Origin: Candidatus Methylomicrobium oryzae
Lineage (GTDB): Bacteria > Pseudomonadota > Gammaproteobacteria > Methylococcales > Methylomonadaceae
DNA length: 64,000 bases
Direction of reading: 5' to 3'
NCBI RefSeq assembly: GCF_016745425.1
Contig: NZ_JAERVK010000004.1
Coordinates: 1-64,000, forward strand
The translations under genes and the position numbers were made by a program. Shown here piece by piece: positions 26,873 to 35,304 of the stretch. The stretch's first letter is position 1; each line of letters starts with the position of its first letter. Below the pieces are notes generated by a model. The model was not told the origin of the DNA, did not search any database, and worked only from the letters and a program-made list of their open reading frames with translations.

Positions 26873-27091
26873 ATGTCAACAGCATGGGCAGGCGGAACAG
26901 ACGCCATACTTGAACGCATGGAGCAGATGACCAATATTTTTATCGAGGAACAACGCAAATCGATGTATGCGGGCGAATCGGCCACGCATTGCGAAGAATG
27001 CGGCGAACCGATACCGGAAAGCCGGCGCAAGGCGATTCCCTGCAAATATTGCCTGGCTTGCCAAAGCGAGCTGGAAAAGCATTCGCGATAG
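26873..27091 (+). CDS. DksA/TraR-type zinc finger protein
   Basis: 72 residues. The N-terminal helix (DAILERMEQMTNIFIEEQRK) is followed by the C4 zinc finger CEECGEPIPESRRKAIPCKYCLACQ, the exact spacing of TraR/DksA (CX2C...CX2C with IPE and RR). TraR-size members bind the RNA polymerase secondary channel and mimic DksA with ppGpp. The gene ends 13 bases before the P450 start, suggesting joint transcription. Such short proteins are often phage- or plasmid-borne, but nothing else here points that way. Confidence 0.85.
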   Translation: MSTAWAGGTDAILERMEQMTNIFIEEQRKSMYAGESATHCEECGEPIPESRRKAIPCKYCLACQSELEKHSR

Positions 27092-27104
27092 TTTCCGGCC
27101 CGGT

Positions 27105-28505
27105 ATGTATTTCGATCAACGATCCGCATCCTCCCCTTTACCCGGCCCGAAGGGCTTGCCGCTTCTCGGCAATCTGCTGCAGATCGATCTGTCGAAGCTG
27201 CATCTGATCCTGGAAGAATGGGCAGAACTTTACGGCCCCCTCTATCGATTCAAGCTGATCAACAAACCGCTCGTCGTAGTCAGCGACAGCGAGCTGATCC
27301 AGCGGATTTTACGCGACCGTCCGCACACTTACCGCCGGGCAAGCCTGCTCGAACGCATCATGAAAGAGCTCGGCACGCACGGCGTGTTCGCGGCGGAAGG
27401 CGAACAATGGCAACGGCAGCGCGCATTGACGATGCAGGCGTTCCGCCAGGAGAATCTGCGGCGCTTCTTCCCCACTCTCCGCCGCATTACCGAACGGCTG
27501 CACAACCGCTGGCAAATCTCCGCCGGCCAACCGGTTCCCCTGCCCCAGGAATGGATGCTGTTCACGGTCGATGTGACCACCCAATTCGCGTTCGGCTTTG
27601 ACATCAATCTGCTCGAAAATCAAAACCCCGACTTTCAGCGGCATCTGGAGCGCCAGTTGCCCGGTTTCAACCGTTGGGCGAATTCCCCGTTCCCCTACTG
27701 GCATTTCGTCAAGCTGCCCGGCGACCGCGAAATGCTGGATTCGCTCGCGATCATTAAAGACACGATCAACGGCTTTATTCGCCAAACCCGCGATCGCCTC
27801 GAAAAGCAGCCGGCAACGGATCGGCAACCGGCGAATTTTCTCGAAACCCTGCTGCTGGCGCGGGACGAAAATGGCGCCGGCTTAGCCGACGGCGAGATTC
27901 AGGGCAACATCCTGACGATGCTGCTGGCCGGCGAAGATACGACCGCCCATACCTTGTCCTGGCTGCTCTATCTGATCGCCGAACATCCTGAAGTCCAGCA
28001 ACGGATGCAACAGGAAGCCGATTCGATGTTAGCCGACGAGCCTTTACCGTCCGACTTTGCGACCCTCGAGAAACTGCCTTATATCGAAGCGGTCATCCAG
28101 GAGACGCTGCGCTTGAAAAGCGTCGCGCCGATGCTGTACCTGGAACCGATCAAGGATGTCGAGCTGAACGGGACGCGGATTCCGAAGGGAACGATGCTGG
28201 TCCTGTTGAGCCGATACGGTACATTGCAGGAACAAAACTTCGGCAAAGCCTCGACCTTCAAACCCGAGCGCTGGCTGGCTCCCGCGGCTGTCTGCCCCCA
28301 CAACCGGAATGCCTTCGTGCCTTTCGGATCCGGCCCCCGCTTTTGCCCGGGCCGCAGCCTGGCCATGTTCGAAATCAAAATGGCGGTGGCGATGCTGTGC
28401 CGGAACTTCACCGTGAGCCGCAATCAAAGCGGGCCGCCGGTTCGGGAGCTTTTTTCTTTTACGATGATGCCGGAGAATTTGAGCGTCGAATTTACTCCAA
28501 GATAA
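27105..28505 (+). CDS. Cytochrome P450
   Basis: 466 residues from the ATG at 27105; upstream in-frame codons would overlap the zinc-finger gene. Seen in order: proline-rich start LPGPKGLPLLGNLL, I-helix AGEDTT (275-280), ExxR at E333-R336 (ETLR), and the heme loop FGSGPRFCPG with the axial thiolate at C414. There is no N-terminal membrane anchor, so a soluble enzyme using separate ferredoxin partners is likely. The sequence resembles the CYP4/CYP102-like clan more than camphor-type enzymes (impression). No redox partner gene lies adjacent. Confidence 0.92.
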   Translation: MYFDQRSASSPLPGPKGLPLLGNLLQIDLSKLHLILEEWAELYGPLYRFKLINKPLVVVSDSELIQRILRDRPHTYRRASLLERIMKELGTHGVFAAEGEQWQRQRALTMQAFRQENLRRFFPTLRRITERLHNRWQISAGQPVPLPQEWMLFTVDVTTQFAFGFDINLLENQNPDFQRHLERQLPGFNRWANSPFPYWHFVKLPGDREMLDSLAIIKDTINGFIRQTRDRLEKQPATDRQPANFLETLLLARDENGAGLADGEIQGNILTMLLAGEDTTAHTLSWLLYLIAEHPEVQQRMQQEADSMLADEPLPSDFATLEKLPYIEAVIQETLRLKSVAPMLYLEPIKDVELNGTRIPKGTMLVLLSRYGTLQEQNFGKASTFKPERWLAPAAVCPHNRNAFVPFGSGPRFCPGRSLAMFEIKMAVAMLCRNFTVSRNQSGPPVRELFSFTMMPENLSVEFTPR

Positions 28506-28592
28506 AGTTGCGCCGCGGAAAACCCAAACTTCGTCACTTTCAACGGCAAGTCTTCGATTATTAGCAATTGATTTGAATACAAGGAGGCAACA

Positions 28593-29159
28593 ATGAAAAC
28601 GCTGAATCTTTCCTTTATCCCCATGGCCTTCATAATGGCCTGCTCTTATTCCGCAAGCGCCTTTTCGGCGGGTGAACCGGGCGCCAAAGTTCAAATGGCG
28701 CTCACCTCTTCCGCCTTTCCTCATCAGGGCGCAATTCCGAAACAGTTTACCTGCGACGGCTCGGACGTCTCGCCCGAACTGGCCTGGTCCGATATTCCGG
28801 CGGACGCCAAAAGCCTCGCCTTGATCGTCGACGACCCGGATGCGCCAACACCCATCACGCCGGTGATGACCTGGGTCCATTGGGTGCTGTACAACATTCC
28901 CACCTCAGCTACTAAGCTATTTCCGAACATCGGCCCGGAAAACCTGCCCCAAGGCACCCTGCAGGGCAGGAACGACTGGAAGAAAACCGGCTACAAAGGC
29001 CCCTGCCCGACTTTCGGGACGCACCGCTATTTTTTCAAACTGTATGCGCTGGACACGCTTCTGCCCGACCTGGATGAACCGGACAAAGCCGCGCTAATGA
29101 AGGCAATGGACGGGCATATTCTCGACCATGCGGAATTGGTCGGGACTTATAAGCGCTGA
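28593..29159 (+). CDS. YbhB/YbcL-type PEBP protein, exported
   Basis: 188 residues. A signal peptide (about 1-25: IPMAFIMACSYSASAFS) is followed by a phosphatidylethanolamine-binding protein fold: FTCDGSDVSPELAWSDIP, the DDPDAPTP motif, WVHWVLYNIP and the GPCP...HRYFFKLYALD segment. The family includes Raf kinase inhibitor-like proteins; the bacterial function is not settled. CAAGGAGG lies before the ATG. Monocistronic. Confidence 0.9.
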   Translation: MKTLNLSFIPMAFIMACSYSASAFSAGEPGAKVQMALTSSAFPHQGAIPKQFTCDGSDVSPELAWSDIPADAKSLALIVDDPDAPTPITPVMTWVHWVLYNIPTSATKLFPNIGPENLPQGTLQGRNDWKKTGYKGPCPTFGTHRYFFKLYALDTLLPDLDEPDKAALMKAMDGHILDHAELVGTYKR

Positions 29160-29192
29160 ATAAAAGTTTATAAAATAAAGGCCGAATCTTGT

Positions 29193-29247
29193 ATACCGCA
29201 CCAAAGCTAATGATGAATTAAAGTTCATAAGGAACACGGTGCGGTAT
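29193..29247. promoter_or_regulatory. Spaced inverted repeat before the AAA-TOPRIM pair
   Basis: ATACCGCACC (29193-29202) is exactly matched by GGTGCGGTAT (29238-29247), 35 bases apart. No T tract follows. It lies about 100 bases upstream of the ATPase gene; it may mark an insertion edge, an operator or a stem-loop. Confidence 0.45.
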
Positions 29248-29348
29248 CAGCTCGGCTAATCGATACATTACAGTTATAATGGCAGAAAAAACAAAAATTT
29301 AATTATATCTAAATCGATTATTTTTACTTATCCATAGACGAACTATTA

Positions 29349-30569
29349 ATGGGCCAACCTAAGCCTCGATCTTCAAGCCGTTTTCTTACCCGTGTCGTAT
29401 TGCGCAATTATAAAAGCATCGCCTCTTGCGATGTCCGTTTGGGCGAACTTACTTACCTGATTGGTCTTAACAGCTCCGGAAAAAGCAATTTTATCGATGC
29501 TTTACACTTTGTTCGGGACGCACTAGTCGGCTCGCTCGATAATGCATTGAATGAACGCGGTGGATTATCCGAGGTGAGAAGAAGGTCTAGCGGACATCCT
29601 ACCCATTTCGGTGTCCGCCTGGAATTCCGCCTCCGAACCGGGGAACAGGGCCATTATGCATTTAACATTAGAGCATTAAAAGATAGAGGCTATGAGGTAC
29701 AGACCGAGGAATGCTGTCTTTATGGAATCGGAAAAGGACCGTTCTTCAGGCTCGAAGGGGGTAAGCTCAAAGATACCAGCGAGGATACATTTCCGGCAGT
29801 AACTTCCGACCGTCTTGCATTAGTCAGTGCATCAGGCTTGCCGGTATTTAGGCCAGTCTTTGACGCACTGACAGCAATGGGCTTTTACAACCTCAATCCA
29901 AAATTGATACGCGAACTACAAAAACCTCAAGACGGCCGCCTTCTTAAATCAGCCGGAGAAAACATAGCCAGCGTTTTAGGCCACCTCGAACGCAATGCTC
30001 CTGAAGCTATAGAAGTAATAGAAGAATATCTACATACAGTGGTGCCTATGGTTCACGGGGTGAAACGAACTGCAATCGGACCGATGGAAACTGTCGCTTT
30101 CAGGCAGGACATGGCCGGTTCGAAGTATCCCTGGGAATTTCTGGGGATGAATATGTCGGATGGAACATTACGGGCATTCGGCGTATTAACGGCCTTATTT
30201 CAAGGCAACCGGGATTATACCCCTTCGCTGATTGGCATTGAAGAGCCGGAAACAGCCTTGCATCCTGCTGCGTCATCTGCACTGAGGGAGGCGTTGCAGC
30301 GCGCTTCAGAGCATACTCAGGTCATTATCACTAGCCATAGCCCGGATTTATTGGATGATGCATCCATAACTTCAGAAGCATTACTCGCCGTAGTAGCGAA
30401 TGGAGGTGAAACCAAAATCGCTCCCATTGATGAAGCATCTCGCAATGCCATACGCAACCATTTATTTTCCGCAGGGGAACTTTTGCGTCTTGATCAACTG
30501 GCCCCAGATCCAAAATTACTCGCTGAAACGGGGTCGTATCAAGTCGATTTGTTTGGGGATCAGCAGTGA
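29349..30569 (+). CDS. AAA/ABC-type ATPase, OLD-like
   Basis: 406 residues. It starts with the SMC/RecF-like fold (VVLRNYKSIASCDVRLGELTYLIG), Walker A at GLNSSGKSN (39-47), Walker B at IGIEEPETALHP (E298, E299), and the D-loop/H-loop region VIITSHSPDLLDD. The family (AAA_21/AAA_15) includes the ATPase of OLD, Gabija and PARIS systems. It has no nuclease domain of its own; the neighbouring gene supplies a TOPRIM domain. The two overlap as GTGA. The ribosome site is weak. Base composition is AT-richer than flanking genes, which suggests transfer. Confidence 0.85.
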   Translation: MGQPKPRSSSRFLTRVVLRNYKSIASCDVRLGELTYLIGLNSSGKSNFIDALHFVRDALVGSLDNALNERGGLSEVRRRSSGHPTHFGVRLEFRLRTGEQGHYAFNIRALKDRGYEVQTEECCLYGIGKGPFFRLEGGKLKDTSEDTFPAVTSDRLALVSASGLPVFRPVFDALTAMGFYNLNPKLIRELQKPQDGRLLKSAGENIASVLGHLERNAPEAIEVIEEYLHTVVPMVHGVKRTAIGPMETVAFRQDMAGSKYPWEFLGMNMSDGTLRAFGVLTALFQGNRDYTPSLIGIEEPETALHPAASSALREALQRASEHTQVIITSHSPDLLDDASITSEALLAVVANGGETKIAPIDEASRNAIRNHLFSAGELLRLDQLAPDPKLLAETGSYQVDLFGDQQ

Positions 30570-31150
30570 TAATCGCATCAATTGTTGAGGGCGATGGCGA
30601 AGTCGCTGCCCTCCCCTTGCTTTTGCGGCGCATGGGGCAATGGCTGACTCCTGAAAATCACGTTGAAATCCCGAAGCCTATTCGAGTTCGTCGTGATCGT
30701 TTTCTGAATAAGGATGAAGAGTTTCGACGCATGGTTTTACTCGCCGCCGACAAATGCGGGATAAACGGATGGCTTCTTATTTTGCTGGATGCTGATGATG
30801 ATTGCCCTGCAGAATTAGGCAGACAAATTCAACTACGTGCCCGGAACATAGCACCAGATAGAAAAATATCGGTTGTCCTTGCCAATCGCGAATATGAGGC
30901 TTGGTTTATCGCCTCCGCCAAATCGTTGAACGGACAACGAGGATTTTCAATGACAACTGGAGATATCGCCGATGCCGAACGCATCCGCGACGCGAAAAAT
31001 TGGCTCAGTAGCCGAATAAGAGATGGGAAATATCGTGAAACCACCGACCAACCTGCCTTTTCATCACTAATGGATATGCAGCAAGCAAAAGATAATAGTC
31101 GTTCTTTTCTAAAACTGTGCATGGAATGGCAGAAACATATCATCCTTTAA
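30566..31150 (+). CDS. DUF4276 TOPRIM-like nuclease partner
   Basis: 194 residues from a GTG at 30566 that overlaps the ATPase stop. The TOPRIM pattern is visible: IVEGDGE with E8 in the first motif, and the acidic LLDADDD (D75, D77) in the second. These are the metal-binding residues of TOPRIM nucleases. DUF4276 proteins are typically encoded next to AAA ATPases. Together the pair would rebuild a split OLD-like nuclease; antiviral function is inferred from analogy with PARIS (AriA/AriB), Gabija and OLD, and not shown. Confidence 0.8.
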   Translation: MIIASIVEGDGEVAALPLLLRRMGQWLTPENHVEIPKPIRVRRDRFLNKDEEFRRMVLLAADKCGINGWLLILLDADDDCPAELGRQIQLRARNIAPDRKISVVLANREYEAWFIASAKSLNGQRGFSMTTGDIADAERIRDAKNWLSSRIRDGKYRETTDQPAFSSLMDMQQAKDNSRSFLKLCMEWQKHIIL

Positions 31151-31251
31151 AGACAAATTACCAGACAATTCCTCCAAGTAATACTTCTCAAAAACCTGCC
31201 CTTGGCCTAAATGATAAGCAAAGATTCTATTCCTAAGCTATCAATTACCGA

Positions 31252-31614
31252 TCAAAACGAGCAATCGCAAGGCAGGTCCGGCAAGTCGCAGCTCGAGTGT
31301 TCGCAGGCGTCCGCTTTTTTGAAGCGGCAGGCCTCTGAACAATCGCAGTCGCAATCCGGACACTCGTCGCAATCGTTTCGGCCGCGCCGGCGTTGTCCGC
31401 TTCCGATCAGGGTTTCGTTGGCCTCCTTGCATGCCTGAAAACGGGCGCGGATGTCCCGATAGCCGCCGAAAGGGCCTTTGTCGCGCACGATAGTCTTGAC
31501 CGCTTCGGAACAGGAATCGCCGCCGTGCAGCACCGCATAAGCGCAACGGAAGCCCTTGTGGGGCGAGATGAATTTCTGGTAGAAAACGATCAGCAGGATG
31601 GCAAGGTATTTCAC
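31252..31614 (-). CDS. yidD: YidD-like protein with cysteine-rich tail
   Basis: 120 residues. The N-terminal part is YidD: a hydrophobic start, YQKFISPHKGFRCAYAVLHG, with later Cys and basic residues; YidD aids insertion of membrane proteins with YidC and is usually 70-85 residues. Here an extra tail of about 40 residues holds ten or so cysteines in Cys-Asp and Cys-Glu pairs (CDECPDCDCDCSEAC, later CDLPDLPCDC), looking like a metal or disulfide module. It is not beside rnpA/yidC, where the standard copy lives, so it may be a second, specialised copy. Confidence 0.75.
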   Translation of the reverse strand: MKYLAILLIVFYQKFISPHKGFRCAYAVLHGGDSCSEAVKTIVRDKGPFGGYRDIRARFQACKEANETLIGSGQRRRGRNDCDECPDCDCDCSEACRFKKADACEHSSCDLPDLPCDCSF

Positions 31615-31786
31615 AGGCGTATGCTTTGGGAAGGAGAATCGTAACAGCTGCCGCAGCGGCTGCGGTCACGATCCTTAAGCATAGCAAATTCTCGTCATCG
31701 GGCTGAGTATGAACCAACCCGCCTCAGCGTCCAAAAACCCATGCCGAAAAGCGTGTAGGAATTACGACCATCACGGAGGGGGGCGG

Positions 31787-31980
31787 GAGATCACGTCAGG
31801 AACAAGTGATCGAGAGCACCGCAGGAGTAGTTGCCGAGAGCGAAGCGAAAACCATCATCAGGCTGCGGCGTGTTTTGATCGATGAGCTTCGGCTGACGCC
31901 TCTCGGCAACTGCTCCTGCGTTGCCCTACCTCTGTCCATAGACCACCCTTTAGTGGTGGCATCCGTGCAGTCGTACCCAT
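31787..31980. repeat. Modular dispersed repeat, copy 1
   Basis: Contains three modules also found at 62290-62440: AGATCRCGTC-GGAACAAG-YGATCGAG (from about 31790), GCAACGCAGGAGCAGTTGCCGA (in reverse near 31910) and GATGCCACCACTAAAGGG (in reverse near 31960). Module order differs between the two places. Confidence 0.75.
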
Positions 31981-31997
31981 CCTACGGTGACAGCTTG

Positions 31998-32106
31998 TAG
32001 GATGTGCTGAACGAAGTGAAGCGCATCTAAGTACCTTTCAATGTATCATTCGCGACTGATACCCTGAAGGGCACTCGATGCGCCTCCTGACGTCGGCACA
32101 TCCTAC
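31998..32106. repeat. GTAGGATG-family palindrome, copy 3
   Basis: GTAGGATGTGCTGAACGAAG at the left, CGGCACATCCTAC at the right, with ACCCTGAAGGGCACTCGATG in the centre. Lies just after the end of clpB on the minus strand. No gene was seen elsewhere in 31615-32126. Confidence 0.85.
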
Positions 32107-32126
32107 GGTTATAGAAGGTTAGTCCG

Positions 32127-34703
32127 TCAGCCTTTCACAAACCGCAGCAGTCCCTCTTCCAGCTCGACCTTGACCGTATCCCCCGGCGCGAACCGGCCGG
32201 CCAGGATTTCCTGCGCGAGCGGGTTTTCGAGCTGGTGCTGGATCGCCCGCTTCAAAGGCCGCGCACCGTAGACCGGATCGAAGCCGGCTTCGCCCAGCCG
32301 GTCGAGGGCCGCTTCGCTGATCTCGAAGCCGATTTCGCGATCCGCCAGGCGTTTCTGCAGATTGGCGATTTGAATCTTGGCAATCGCGCGGATCTGTTCG
32401 CGTTCGAGCGGATGGAACACCACCACTTCGTCGATCCGGTTGATGAACTCGGGCCTGAAATGCCCGCCCACGATGTCCATCACTTCGTTCTTCATTTCCT
32501 GGTAATTCGCCTCACCCGCCAGCTCCTGGATCCGGCTCGAACCGAGGTTCGAAGTCATCACCACCACCGTATTGCGAAAATCGACCGTACGACCCTGCCC
32601 GTCGGTCAGGCGTCCGTCGTCCAGCACCTGCAGCAGTACGTTGAACACGTCCGGATGCGCCTTTTCGACCTCGTCCATCAGGATCACCGAATACGGTTTC
32701 CGGCGCACAGCCTCGGTCAGATAGCCGCCTTCCTCGTAGCCGACATAGCCCGGCGGCGCGCCGATCAGACGCGCGACCGAATGTTTCTCCATGAACTCGG
32801 ACATATCGATCCGCACCAGCGCATCGGCCGTATCGAACAGGAACTCGGCCAGCGCCTTGCACAGCTCGGTTTTGCCGACGCCGGTCGGCCCCAGGAACAG
32901 GAAAGAGCCGTTCGGCCGGTTCGGATCGGACAGTCCCGCCCGCGAGCGGCGGATCGCATTGCTGACCGCTTTCAGCGCTTCTTCCTGGCCAACCACGCGC
33001 TTGCTGATCTCCTCCTCCATCCTGAGCAGCTTGTCGCGCTCGCCTTCCATCATTTTCGAGACCGGAATCCCTGTCCATTTGGAGACGACTTCGGCGATTT
33101 CCTCGTCGGTCACCTTGTTGCGGAGCAGAGTCATCTTCTTCGTTTCGCCGGCGCCCGCCTGCGCCAGCTGCTTTTCGAGATCGGGAATCACTCCGTATTG
33201 CAGCTCCGCCATCCGGTTCAGATCGCCCGCGCGCCGCGCCGATTCGAGCTCGACCTTGGCATGGTCGAGTTTTTCCTTGATCGACGCCGAACCTTGCAGG
33301 GAGGCCTTCTCGGCCTTCCAGATTTCCTCCAGATCCGAATAGTCCTTTTCGACTTCGGCGATTTCTTCTTCCAGAATTTCGAGCCGCTTTTTCGAGGCCG
33401 GGTCCGATTCTTTCTTCAACGCGACCTGTTCGATCTTCAGCTGAATCAGGCGGCGGTCCAGCCTGTCCATTTCTTCGGGCTTCGAGTCCTGTTCCATCCG
33501 GATCCGGCTGGCGGCCTCGTCGATCAGGTCGATCGCCTTGTCCGGCAGTTGACGGTCGGAAATGTAACGGTACGACAGCCCCGCCGCGGCGACGATCGCG
33601 GGGTCGGTAATCTCGACACCATGATGCACCTCGTACTTTTCCTTCAGGCCGCGCAGAATCGCGATCGTATCCTCGACCGAAGGCTCGTCGACCAGCACCT
33701 TCTGGAACCGGCGTTCGAGCGCCGCATCCTTCTCGACATACTTGCGGTATTCATCGAGGGTCGTCGCGCCCACGCAGTGCAGCTCGCCGCGCGCCAAGGC
33801 CGGTTTCAGCATGTTGCCCGCGTCCATCGCGCCTTCGGCCTTGCCTGCGCCGACCATCGTGTGCAGCTCGTCGATGAACAGGATTACTTGCCCTTCCTGC
33901 TTGGCCAGATCGTTCAGCACTGCTTTCAGGCGCTCTTCGAATTCGCCGCGGAATTTTGCGCCCGCGATCAGCGCCGCCATGTCCAGCGCCAGCACCCGCT
34001 TGCCTTTGATCCCTTCCGGCACTTCGCCGTTCACGATCCGTTGCGCCAACCCTTCGACGATCGCGGTCTTGCCGACGCCGGGTTCGCCGATCAGCACCGG
34101 ATTGTTCTTGGTGCGGCGCTGCAGCACCTGGATCGTGCGGCGGATCTCGTCGTCGCGGCCGATCACCGGATCGAGTTTGCCGGCTTCGGCGCGTTCGGTC
34201 AAGTCGATCGTGTATTTTTTCAACGCCTGGCGCTGATCCTCGGCATTCGGATCATCGACCTGCTGGCCGCCGCGCATCGCCTCGATCGCTTTTTCGATCG
34301 CCTGCCTGCTCGCGCCGGCTTTTTTCAGCAGGTCCTGCAACGTTCCCCTTTCCTCGAACGCGGCCAATAGAAACAGTTCGCTGGCGATGAACTTGTCGCC
34401 GCGCTTCTGGGCAAGCTTGTCGGTCAGGTTCAGCAGGCGCGCCAGCTCGCTCGAAATCTGCACGTCGCCGCCCGTGCCCGACACGGTCGGGAACCGGTTC
34501 AGCGCCTGGCCGAGTTCCGTGCGCAAACCGGCGGTATTGGCGCCGATCTGCGCCAGCAACGGCTTGACGGTGCCGCCTTCCTGATCCATCAACGCGATCA
34601 TCAGATGCACGGGCTCGATGAACTGGTGATCCTTGCCCAAAGCCAGGCTCTGGGCATCCGACAACGCTTCCTGAAACTTGCCGGTCAATTTATCCATTCG
34701 CAT
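32127..34703 (-). CDS. clpB: ClpB disaggregase
   Basis: 858 residues, family length. Order: Clp N-domain (about 1-150), first AAA domain with GEPGVGKT and Walker [14 protein letters not shown], the long coiled-coil M-domain (about 400-530) that separates ClpB from ClpA/C, and the second AAA domain with GPTGVGKTE and [13 protein letters not shown]. ClpB works with DnaK to rescue aggregated proteins after heat stress. AGAGGTAAACC precedes the ATG at 34703. A consensus heat-shock promoter lies 43 bases upstream. Confidence 0.98.
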   Translation of the reverse strand: MRMDKLTGKFQEALSDAQSLALGKDHQFIEPVHLMIALMDQEGGTVKPLLAQIGANTAGLRTELGQALNRFPTVSGTGGDVQISSELARLLNLTDKLAQKRGDKFIASELFLLAAFEERGTLQDLLKKAGASRQAIEKAIEAMRGGQQVDDPNAEDQRQALKKYTIDLTERAEAGKLDPVIGRDDEIRRTIQVLQRRTKNNPVLIGEPGVGKTAIVEGLAQRIVNGEVPEGIKGKRVLALDMAALIAGAKFRGEFEERLKAVLNDLAKQEGQVILFIDELHTMVGAGKAEGAMDAGNMLKPALARGELHCVGATTLDEYRKYVEKDAALERRFQKVLVDEPSVEDTIAILRGLKEKYEVHHGVEITDPAIVAAAGLSYRYISDRQLPDKAIDLIDEAASRIRMEQDSKPEEMDRLDRRLIQLKIEQVALKKESDPASKKRLEILEEEIAEVEKDYSDLEEIWKAEKASLQGSASIKEKLDHAKVELESARRAGDLNRMAELQYGVIPDLEKQLAQAGAGETKKMTLLRNKVTDEEIAEVVSKWTGIPVSKMMEGERDKLLRMEEEISKRVVGQEEALKAVSNAIRRSRAGLSDPNRPNGSFLFLGPTGVGKTELCKALAEFLFDTADALVRIDMSEFMEKHSVARLIGAPPGYVGYEEGGYLTEAVRRKPYSVILMDEVEKAHPDVFNVLLQVLDDGRLTDGQGRTVDFRNTVVVMTSNLGSSRIQELAGEANYQEMKNEVMDIVGGHFRPEFINRIDEVVVFHPLEREQIRAIAKIQIANLQKRLADREIGFEISEAALDRLGEAGFDPVYGARPLKRAIQHQLENPLAQEILAGRFAPGDTVKVELEEGLLRFVKG

Positions 34704-34745
34704 ATAGGTTTACCTCTTGATGAGAGAATTTCTAAGTTGCGGGGG

Positions 34746-34774
34746 ATATGGGGAGCGAATGGAGGATTTTCAAT
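34746..34774 (-). promoter_or_regulatory. Sigma32 heat-shock promoter of clpB
   Basis: On the minus strand ATTGAAA (34768-34774) and CCCCATAT (34746-34753) are separated by exactly 14 bases; the RpoH consensus is CTTGAAA-N13/14-CCCCATNT. Only the first base deviates. Confidence 0.85.
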
Positions 34775-34865
34775 AACGGATGGGGAAATTCGCCAAGTGC
34801 TTTGCAAAAGTCCTCGGTAAGTCTATATTGGGACCAGTTTGGGTATGTTTTTAAATCCCCCAAAT

Positions 34866-34898
34866 GCCGTCATCCCGGCAGGGATTGCCGGGATCCAG
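34866..34898 (+). repeat. 33-bp repeat left of the GIY-YIG gene
   Basis: Exact inverse complement of 35238-35270. Internally it is itself a hairpin: ATCCCGGCA-GGGAT-TGCCGGGAT. Confidence 0.95.
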
Positions 34899-34933
34899 TA
34901 TACATGGATGTGGTAGCGCTCAAGGTATAACAA

Positions 34934-35266
34934 ATGGAAAAACATCCCTGTGTTTATATTCTTGCCAGCGGCAAGAATGGGACTCTCTATGTGGGTGTTA
35001 CTTCGGACTTAATTGGACGTATATATCAACATCGCCAGAAACTGATAGGAGGATTTACTGCACGTTATGGAGTTACCCAATTAGTTTGGTATGAAGTTCA
35101 TGGACAGATGGAGAGTGCAATTCTGAGGGAAAAGCAGATAAAAAAATGGCCCCGTATCGCTAAAAAACGTCTGATTGAACTTAGCAACTCTACATGGCAA
35201 GATTTATGGCCAGATTTAGTGTCGCCTTCCTTGGCCACTGGATCCCGGCAATCCCTGCCGGGATGA
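34934..35266 (+). CDS. GIY-YIG nuclease-domain protein
   Basis: 110 residues, the size of the UPF0213/YhbQ group. The motif is seen as YILASG then TLYVG with 8-9 residues between, followed by catalytic Arg (DLIGRIYQH), and REKQIKKW with a conserved Glu. Stand-alone proteins of this type are often found in many paralogous copies and have no agreed function. The last codons run into the right-hand 33-bp inverted repeat, so the repeat encodes the tail SRQSLPG. A ribosome site AAGGT precedes the ATG. Confidence 0.88.
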   Translation: MEKHPCVYILASGKNGTLYVGVTSDLIGRIYQHRQKLIGGFTARYGVTQLVWYEVHGQMESAILREKQIKKWPRIAKKRLIELSNSTWQDLWPDLVSPSLATGSRQSLPG

Positions 35267-35270
35267 CGGC
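35238..35270 (-). repeat. 33-bp repeat right of the GIY-YIG gene
   Basis: Perfect inverted copy of 34866-34898. It overlaps the last nine codons and the stop of the GIY-YIG gene. Confidence 0.95.
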
Positions 35271-35304
35271 TTAGCTTAGCCGCACTTGGCAAACAGAATA
35301 AGTT

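Noticed and set aside
26967-27104. N-terminal extension of the P450
   Set aside because: It overlaps the zinc-finger gene out of frame and does not resemble a P450 N-terminus.
31615-31700. GCTGCCGCAGCGGCTGC hairpin upstream of yidD taken as a terminator
   Set aside because: It has no T tract on either strand and lies at the 5' side of yidD; it may be a chance GC-rich dyad.
32235-34370. 711-codon open frame on the plus strand
   Set aside because: It is the complement of clpB in a GC-rich gene; the clpB protein is unmistakable and the opposite frame has no domain.
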